The notes beneath the pieces were generated by a model. The model had not been told where the DNA came from. It saw only the letters and a program-made list of their open reading frames with translations, and searched no databases. The translations under genes and the position numbers were made by a program. This document shows, piece after piece, positions 40,746 through 44,916 of a stretch of DNA of 44,916 nt. Source of the stretch: Rhodospirillaceae bacterium (GTDB lineage: Bacteria; Pseudomonadota; Alphaproteobacteria; Rhodospirillales; Casp-alpha2); NCBI GenBank assembly GCA_002696205.1, contig NZRL01000125.1, forward strand, positions 1 through 44,916, read 5' to 3'. Each line of letters starts with the position of its first letter. The stretch's first letter is position 1.

Positions 40746-41977
40746 GCGTTCGTCTCTTTCGATGGTCCGAGAACCCCCTTGGACCGGAGACCGGCGATCT
40801 CTTCTGCCTCGTAGCCGAGATCGGCGAGGACCGTCTCGGTGTCGCCGCCGAGCGACGGGGCATCCGTCCGCGTCGCGCGCGCAAGTCCGGAAGACGCCAG
40901 CGGATTGACCATATGAACGATCCGTGACTGCCCCGAGGCGTGGACGTCGATCAGCCCGCGCGCCGTGACGTTGGCGCTGTCCAGCGCCTCTTCCGGCGAC
41001 AGAACGGGACAGATCGGCACGCCGTGGCTGTTCATGAACTCGACGATCTCGTCGCGCGTACGTGCCGCGCAGTAATCCTCAATGGCCACGCGGTATTTTT
41101 CCCGCAGATCGCCGTGCGTGCTATGGCGGGCATCCGGCCGCTCGTTGGGATCGGCCAGGTCCGGCCGGCCGATCGCCGCGCAGAAAGCCTGCCAGAGCCG
41201 CGATTCAAGAAGCGCCACGGCGACGGCCTTGCCGTCCTTGGTTTCGTAAACGGCATAGCGGGGATTGGCGCCCCAGGCTTCGAGGCGGTCGCCGGGATCG
41301 TTCGGCAGCGCCGCGCCGATGGCACCGGTCATGGCGATGTTGCACATGCTGAACAGGCTGTCGTACATGGCCAGATCGATATAGGCGCCGTCGCCGGTGC
41401 GGTCGCGGCGGATCAACGCGGCCAGGACGGCGCTACACGCGGTGCTGGCGCCGGCATAATCGGCGGCCTGGAAGCCCGGCACCTGTTGCGTGTGGCCGTC
41501 GAGTTTGCCGAGCGGCATATGTCCGGCGACGCTTTGGATGGCGAGATCGTGGCCGGAGATATGCGCCAGCGGTCCCTCTTGGCCGAAGCCGGTGATCGAA
41601 CAATAAACGATGTCGGGCTTGGTTTCCTTCGCCGCCTCGTAAGAGATGCCGAGTTTGCCGGTCACGCCCGGACGGAACGATTCCACGACGACATCGGCGC
41701 CGCCGATCAGGCGATGCGCGATTTTCTGGCCGTCGTCCGTGGACAGGTCCAGTTCGATGGAGCGCTTGCCGCCATTCACGAGTTCGAAATAGACGCTGGA
41801 ATTGCCCTGGCGGGGCGCGTTGTAGCGGCTCATGTCGCCGATGCCGGCTTGCTCCACCTTGATTACCTTGGCGCCGAGGTCGGACAGGAACTGCGTGCAC
41901 CAAGGGCCCGGCAGTAGACGGCTGAAATCGATGACGGTGATGCCGTCGAGCGGCAAGGGCGTGGATGGCCGTTCCAT
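40742..41977 (-). CDS. Class III CoA-transferase (CaiB/BaiF family)
   Basis: This is 411 residues from ATG 41977, with GGGGA upstream; the open frame to 42262 runs through the divergent promoter and has no family similarity. It begins LPLDGITVIDFSRLLPGPWC and has the fold-typical SDLGAKVIKVEQAG, GGKRSIELDLSTDDG and VVVESFRPG. D144 in SGHDLAIQ fits the aspartate that carries the acyl-aspartyl intermediate in formyl-CoA transferase and CaiB. It probably activates the imported acid by moving CoA from another acyl-CoA such as succinyl- or acetyl-CoA. It is the first gene of the operon CoA-transferase - MmgE/PrpD - OYE and is divergent from the SDR operon that also ends in a CoA-transferase of the same class. 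Confidence 0.92.
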   Translation of the reverse strand: MERPSTPLPLDGITVIDFSRLLPGPWCTQFLSDLGAKVIKVEQAGIGDMSRYNAPRQGNSSVYFELVNGGKRSIELDLSTDDGQKIAHRLIGGADVVVESFRPGVTGKLGISYEAAKETKPDIVYCSITGFGQEGPLAHISGHDLAIQSVAGHMPLGKLDGHTQQVPGFQAADYAGASTACSAVLAALIRRDRTGDGAYIDLAMYDSLFSMCNIAMTGAIGAALPNDPGDRLEAWGANPRYAVYETKDGKAVAVALLESRLWQAFCAAIGRPDLADPNERPDARHSTHGDLREKYRVAIEDYCAARTRDEIVEFMNSHGVPICPVLSPEEALDSANVTARGLIDVHASGQSRIVHMVNPLASSGLARATRTDAPSLGGDTETVLADLGYEAEEIAGLRSKGVLGPSKETNA

Positions 41978-42058
41978 GGTCGTTTCCCCATTCGTTGTCG
42001 TTTCATTGGCGATGCAGGAAATAAAAGTTTGACATGCACGCGAGGGCAAACTTACAAA

Positions 42059-42097
42059 ATGGAATGCATACTGTCTAGTGGAATAAGCGAACGTTCG
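42059..42097. promoter_or_regulatory. Divergent promoter region with IclR-type half-sites
   Basis: The 229-base gap between the divergent CoA-transferase and SDR genes contains TGGAATGCATAC at about 42060, GTCTAGTGGAATAAG at about 42073-42087 and the perfect palindrome CGAACGTTCG at 42088-42097. GTCTAG plus GGAATAAG also occurs directly upstream of iclR. This suggests that both operons are controlled by the local IclR protein. The actual promoter boxes were not resolved. Confidence 0.45.
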
Positions 42098-42206
42098 TAC
42101 GCTTCGCCTGTTCGAGCACGGCGGGATAGGTATCTCGTCCGGTTGGCGGAATTGAGAAACGGAAACAGGAATCGCCGGCGTCCGCCGGTTCTTTTCGGGG
42201 GAAAAA

Positions 42207-42995
42207 ATGGATCTTGGTCTTGGCGGTAAGAGTGTTCTGATCATCGGCGGCGCGCGCGGCATCGGCTACGCGGCAGCCCAAGAGGTCGCGGCTGCCGGCG
42301 GCTGCATCGCGCTCGCCGATATCGATGGCGATGCCGCGGGCGAAGCGGCCTCCCGTCTTGCCGCGGCCACCGGCGCGCGGGTTGTGGGCATTCGCATGGA
42401 CGTGACCGCGCCGGACGAGATCGCCGCCGGTCTGGAGACGATTTCGGCCGAATTCGGCGGTATCGACGGCCTGGTGATTTCGGCGGCGGTTCTCGACGAC
42501 AAGCTGTTCTTGGAATCCGGGCCCACCGACTGGCAGCGGATGATCGATGTTTGTTTGTACGGTCCGCTGAACGTGCTGCATGCGGTGCTGCCGAAAATGA
42601 TCGAGGCCGGTTCGGGGCATGTCGTCTGTATGGCGACCGATGCCGCGCGGGTCGGTCAGGCGCGTCTGTCCTATTACGCGGCGGCAAAGGCCGGGGTGAT
42701 CGCCCTGGTCAAATCGATTGCCCAGGAAGTAGGGCGCCATGGCATTACCCTCAACGTCGTCTCTCCCGGCGCGACCAATACGGAACTGCGCCAGGAGCGT
42801 GAAGAAGGCATGCGTGCGCAAATGGGTGACGAGGCGTATCAAAAGCGGGTTCAGAAGGTCGAGCGCATGTATCCGCTGCGCCGCATCGGCGAACCGCAAG
42901 ATCACGCGGGGATCATTGCCTTGCTTCTGAGCGACCGAGCATCCTGGCTGACGGGCCAGGTGATCAGTATCAACGGCGGCTTCGTAATGCCGTGA
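42207..42995 (+). CDS. Short-chain dehydrogenase/reductase (SDR), catabolic cluster
   Basis: This is 262 residues with GGGGGA five bases before the ATG. The cofactor loop is GGARGIG, Asp-Ile-Asp after strand 2 (ALADID) suggests NAD(H) rather than NADP(H), and the catalytic pair is Y157-K161 (YAAAK). Two usual motifs are altered: NNAG is replaced by ISAA, and the catalytic Ser region reads MATDAA. The C-terminus WLTGQVISINGGFVMP is typical of FabG-like and 3-hydroxyacyl dehydrogenases. It is the first gene of a forward operon and is followed 10 bases later by the acyl-CoA dehydrogenase, so a hydroxyacyl-CoA or hydroxyacid oxidation step fits. The substrate is unknown. Confidence 0.88.
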   Translation: MDLGLGGKSVLIIGGARGIGYAAAQEVAAAGGCIALADIDGDAAGEAASRLAAATGARVVGIRMDVTAPDEIAAGLETISAEFGGIDGLVISAAVLDDKLFLESGPTDWQRMIDVCLYGPLNVLHAVLPKMIEAGSGHVVCMATDAARVGQARLSYYAAAKAGVIALVKSIAQEVGRHGITLNVVSPGATNTELRQEREEGMRAQMGDEAYQKRVQKVERMYPLRRIGEPQDHAGIIALLLSDRASWLTGQVISINGGFVMP

Positions 42996-43005
42996 GGATG
43001 GACCG

Positions 43006-44160
43006 ATGAATTTCGAACTCACAGTCGAACAACGAATGTTCCAGGAAGCGGCAGTCGAAATGACGGCCCGCGACATCCGTCCGGTGATGGATGCCCACGA
43101 TCCGGATACGCCGTTGCCGAAAGACGCGATGATGCAAATCTACGGTGTGCTCGCGCGTCAGGGGCTGACGGCGCCGCGTCTGCCCGAAGAGGTCGGCGGC
43201 GGCGGCATGAAGATGCTCGACTACGGGTTGATGTACGAAAAGCTGCCGGCGGAAATCGCCCTGTCCCTGCTGGGGCACGAGTGCACCATGGCGCGGATTT
43301 TCGCCGAGTGCGAGGAAGCGCAACGCGACCGGCTGTTGCCGGAGCTGTTCGCCGGCACCAAGATCGGCTGCACCGGAACCACCGAGCCTAATGCCGGCTC
43401 GAACCCGCGCGAGGTTCGTACCCGCTGCACCGAGGACGGCGACGCGCTGGTGATCAACGGCACCAAGATGTGGATCACCAACGCCTCCATTTGCGACACG
43501 ATCATGGTTACCTGCCGAGACGGCGAGGATGAGCGGGGCCGGGGGCAGATCCGCCGCGTGGTCGCGGAAAAGGCGGTGTCGCCGTTCGAGGCGCGGGAAA
43601 TTCCGACGCTCGGTCTGCGGCAGGGCCACCTGGGCGAGGTCGTCTTCGACGATTGCCGCATTCCGAAGGAAAATGCGCTGGGCGCGTCGGGCGATGCGTC
43701 TAAGGTGCTGACGCTGACCTGGAACGGCAACCGGCCCTTGGTCGGGCTGATCGCCGTCAACCTGGCGCAGCAGGCCTATGACGCGGCGGTCGAATACGCC
43801 GGCACGCGCCAACAGTTCGGCAAGTACATCGGCGGCCACCAGATGGTCCAGGCGGCCCTGGCCGATATCGAAACGGCGATCACCACCAGCCGGCTGTTGT
43901 GCTACTACGCACTGGATTCCATCGATCGCGGCGGGCGGGTCAACGGGCTATCGGCGATGGCCAAGCGGCATGCGACGACAGCCTGCGAACGGGCCATCTC
44001 CGAGGCCATGCAGGTGCATGGCGCCATGGGGATCGGACGCGAAACGGGACTGGAGCGCCTGTACCGGGATGTACGGATGCTGCCGATCCCGGACGGCGCC
44101 AACAATATTCTCGCCCTGATCCAGGGGCGTGAAATCGTGGGCATGGATGCGTTCCGCTAA
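43006..44160 (+). CDS. Acyl-CoA dehydrogenase family protein with Asp in the catalytic-base position
   Basis: This is 384 residues, the usual length. The N-terminal helical domain, the FAD-binding middle part (GCTGTTEPNAGSNPREV, then INGTKMWITNAS) and the C-terminal helices (YAGTRQQFGKYIGGHQMVQ, then MQVHGAMGIGRETGLERLYR) are all intact. In most family members the catalytic Glu sits in YEGT just after the YRD segment. Here the text is PIPDGANN, putting Asp363 at that place. I recall Asp-for-Glu exchanges in dehydrogenases acting on alicyclic acyl-CoAs, so this may mark a non-linear substrate. It lies between an SDR and a class III CoA-transferase. I infer alpha,beta-dehydrogenation of the CoA ester made by the transferases. 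Electrons would pass to ETF, which is not in the window. Confidence 0.9.
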   Translation: MNFELTVEQRMFQEAAVEMTARDIRPVMDAHDPDTPLPKDAMMQIYGVLARQGLTAPRLPEEVGGGGMKMLDYGLMYEKLPAEIALSLLGHECTMARIFAECEEAQRDRLLPELFAGTKIGCTGTTEPNAGSNPREVRTRCTEDGDALVINGTKMWITNASICDTIMVTCRDGEDERGRGQIRRVVAEKAVSPFEAREIPTLGLRQGHLGEVVFDDCRIPKENALGASGDASKVLTLTWNGNRPLVGLIAVNLAQQAYDAAVEYAGTRQQFGKYIGGHQMVQAALADIETAITTSRLLCYYALDSIDRGGRVNGLSAMAKRHATTACERAISEAMQVHGAMGIGRETGLERLYRDVRMLPIPDGANNILALIQGREIVGMDAFR

Positions 44161-44211
44161 AAGCAAGGGGCGCGTACCTACCCACACCATAAGAAAAGAC
44201 GGAGAACAGTT

Positions 44212-44916
44212 TTGACGGAGCGATATGCGGACCCGGCGGCGGCGCTCGACGACCTTGTGGTGGTCGAACTCGGCAGCCGGATCGCCACCGGGGTCTGTGG
44301 GTCATTATTGGCACAGCTCGGTGCCGAGGTGATCGTCGTCGAGCCTGTTCTGCCGTCAGGTTCGTGGAAATGGGCAAGCCGGGCACAGTTCGTCGCCGGC
44401 AAACGTAGCCTTGTCGTGGACGCGAGCGCGCCGGACGACCGCCGCCTCCTGGACAACTTGCTTTCTCGGGCCGATGTCGTGCTGCTGTCCAGTGACGTCG
44501 ATATCGCCTGGCGGGACTGCGTCACGGCGGCTGGGTGCGGGAAAGCGGTGGTCTGCGATTTCACCGCATTCGGGCGCGATCGGGACGCGACGATGCCGCC
44601 GGCCACGGACAAGATCATTCAGGCCCTTTCCGGCGTGGCCCACACGACCGGGTACGTGGATGGCCCGCCCGTGTTGTTGAACGTTCCGGTGATGGAGTAT
44701 TCGGCGGGGGCTTATGGCGCGTCCGCGGTGCTAGCGGCCTTGGCCGTCGTCGAGCGCGGCGGGGCCGGCCAGTCGATCGACGTCGCGCTCTACGATTGCG
44801 CGGTCAATTCGATGATTACGTTCCTGCCGTCGTATTTCGGCGGCGGCGAGCCCGGCCGCCTCGGCAACGGTCATGCCATGGCCGTGCCGTGGAACGCCTA
44901 TCAAGCCACGGACGGA
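44212..44916 (+). CDS. Class III CoA-transferase (CaiB/BaiF family), 3' end cut by window
   Basis: The frame runs from a TTG at 44212, with GGAGA six bases upstream, to the end of the window: 235 residues without a stop. There is no better ATG before the first conserved motif. Family features are DDLVVVELGSRIATGVCGSLLA-like opening text, AQLGAEVIVVEPV, GKRSLVVDASAPDD, CDFTAFGRD, IIQALSGVAHTTG and GGAGQSIDVALYDCAVN. It begins 51 bases after the acyl-CoA dehydrogenase stop, so it is the third gene of that operon. It is clearly diverged from the CoA-transferase at 40742-41977, and the pair could act on different acids or form a two-subunit enzyme, as some class III transferases do. Confidence 0.85.
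   Translation, partial: MTERYADPAAALDDLVVVELGSRIATGVCGSLLAQLGAEVIVVEPVLPSGSWKWASRAQFVAGKRSLVVDASAPDDRRLLDNLLSRADVVLLSSDVDIAWRDCVTAAGCGKAVVCDFTAFGRDRDATMPPATDKIIQALSGVAHTTGYVDGPPVLLNVPVMEYSAGAYGASAVLAALAVVERGGAGQSIDVALYDCAVNSMITFLPSYFGGGEPGRLGNGHAMAVPWNAYQATDG

Overview
The window looks like the chromosome of a GC-rich alphaproteobacterium, possibly a marine or environmental Rhodospirillales-like lineage. This is an inference from strongly GC-biased third codon positions, tightly packed operons with 4-base ATGA overlaps, a DctPQM TRAP transporter, CaiB-type CoA-transferases and the general gene style. No rRNA, tRNA or CRISPR array was seen.

Region 1 (about 1-20.8 kb) is a three-gene operon. 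It holds a small secreted protein, a lipoprotein in which a TPR-rich half is joined to an outer-membrane secretin domain, and one giant gene (2407-20778) for an exported protein of about 6123 residues. The first half of the giant protein is made of unrecognised repeats of about 280-330 residues. The second half alternates three-bladed DUF5648-type modules with ricin-B-like (QxW) beta-trefoils, including a 912-bp tandem duplication. This secretin plus giant-lectin pair is the best candidate for an undescribed system, probably for surface display or secretion of a carbohydrate-binding protein.

Region 2 (about 21.0-32.7 kb) looks like a small lipid natural-product locus. A forward operon encodes a cytochrome P450, a fused FAAL-ACP-alpha-oxoamine synthase, a short-chain dehydrogenase and a two-domain VOC protein. 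A convergent operon encodes an RND pump and its membrane fusion protein. A lipoyl-less E2/CAT-fold acyltransferase is transcribed divergently from the pump. The predicted chemistry is activation of a fatty acid onto the ACP, decarboxylative condensation with an amino acid to give a sphingoid-like amino ketone, then reduction, oxidation and export.

Region 3 (about 32.7-33.2 kb) has no intact gene. It holds a decayed IS3-family transposase fragment, short direct repeats and a cluster of small hairpins.

Region 4 (about 33.2-44.9 kb) is a catabolic island for an unidentified organic acid. It contains a TRAP transporter (dctPQM) with a terminator after dctP, a citryl-CoA-lyase-like protein, an IclR regulator, a NamA/YqjM-like flavoprotein, an MmgE/PrpD protein, a class III CoA-transferase and, divergently, an SDR, an acyl-CoA dehydrogenase and a second class III CoA-transferase cut by the window end. 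Related GGAA-based motifs lie before dctP, before iclR and in the divergent promoter of the CoA-transferase and SDR operons, suggesting one IclR-controlled regulon.
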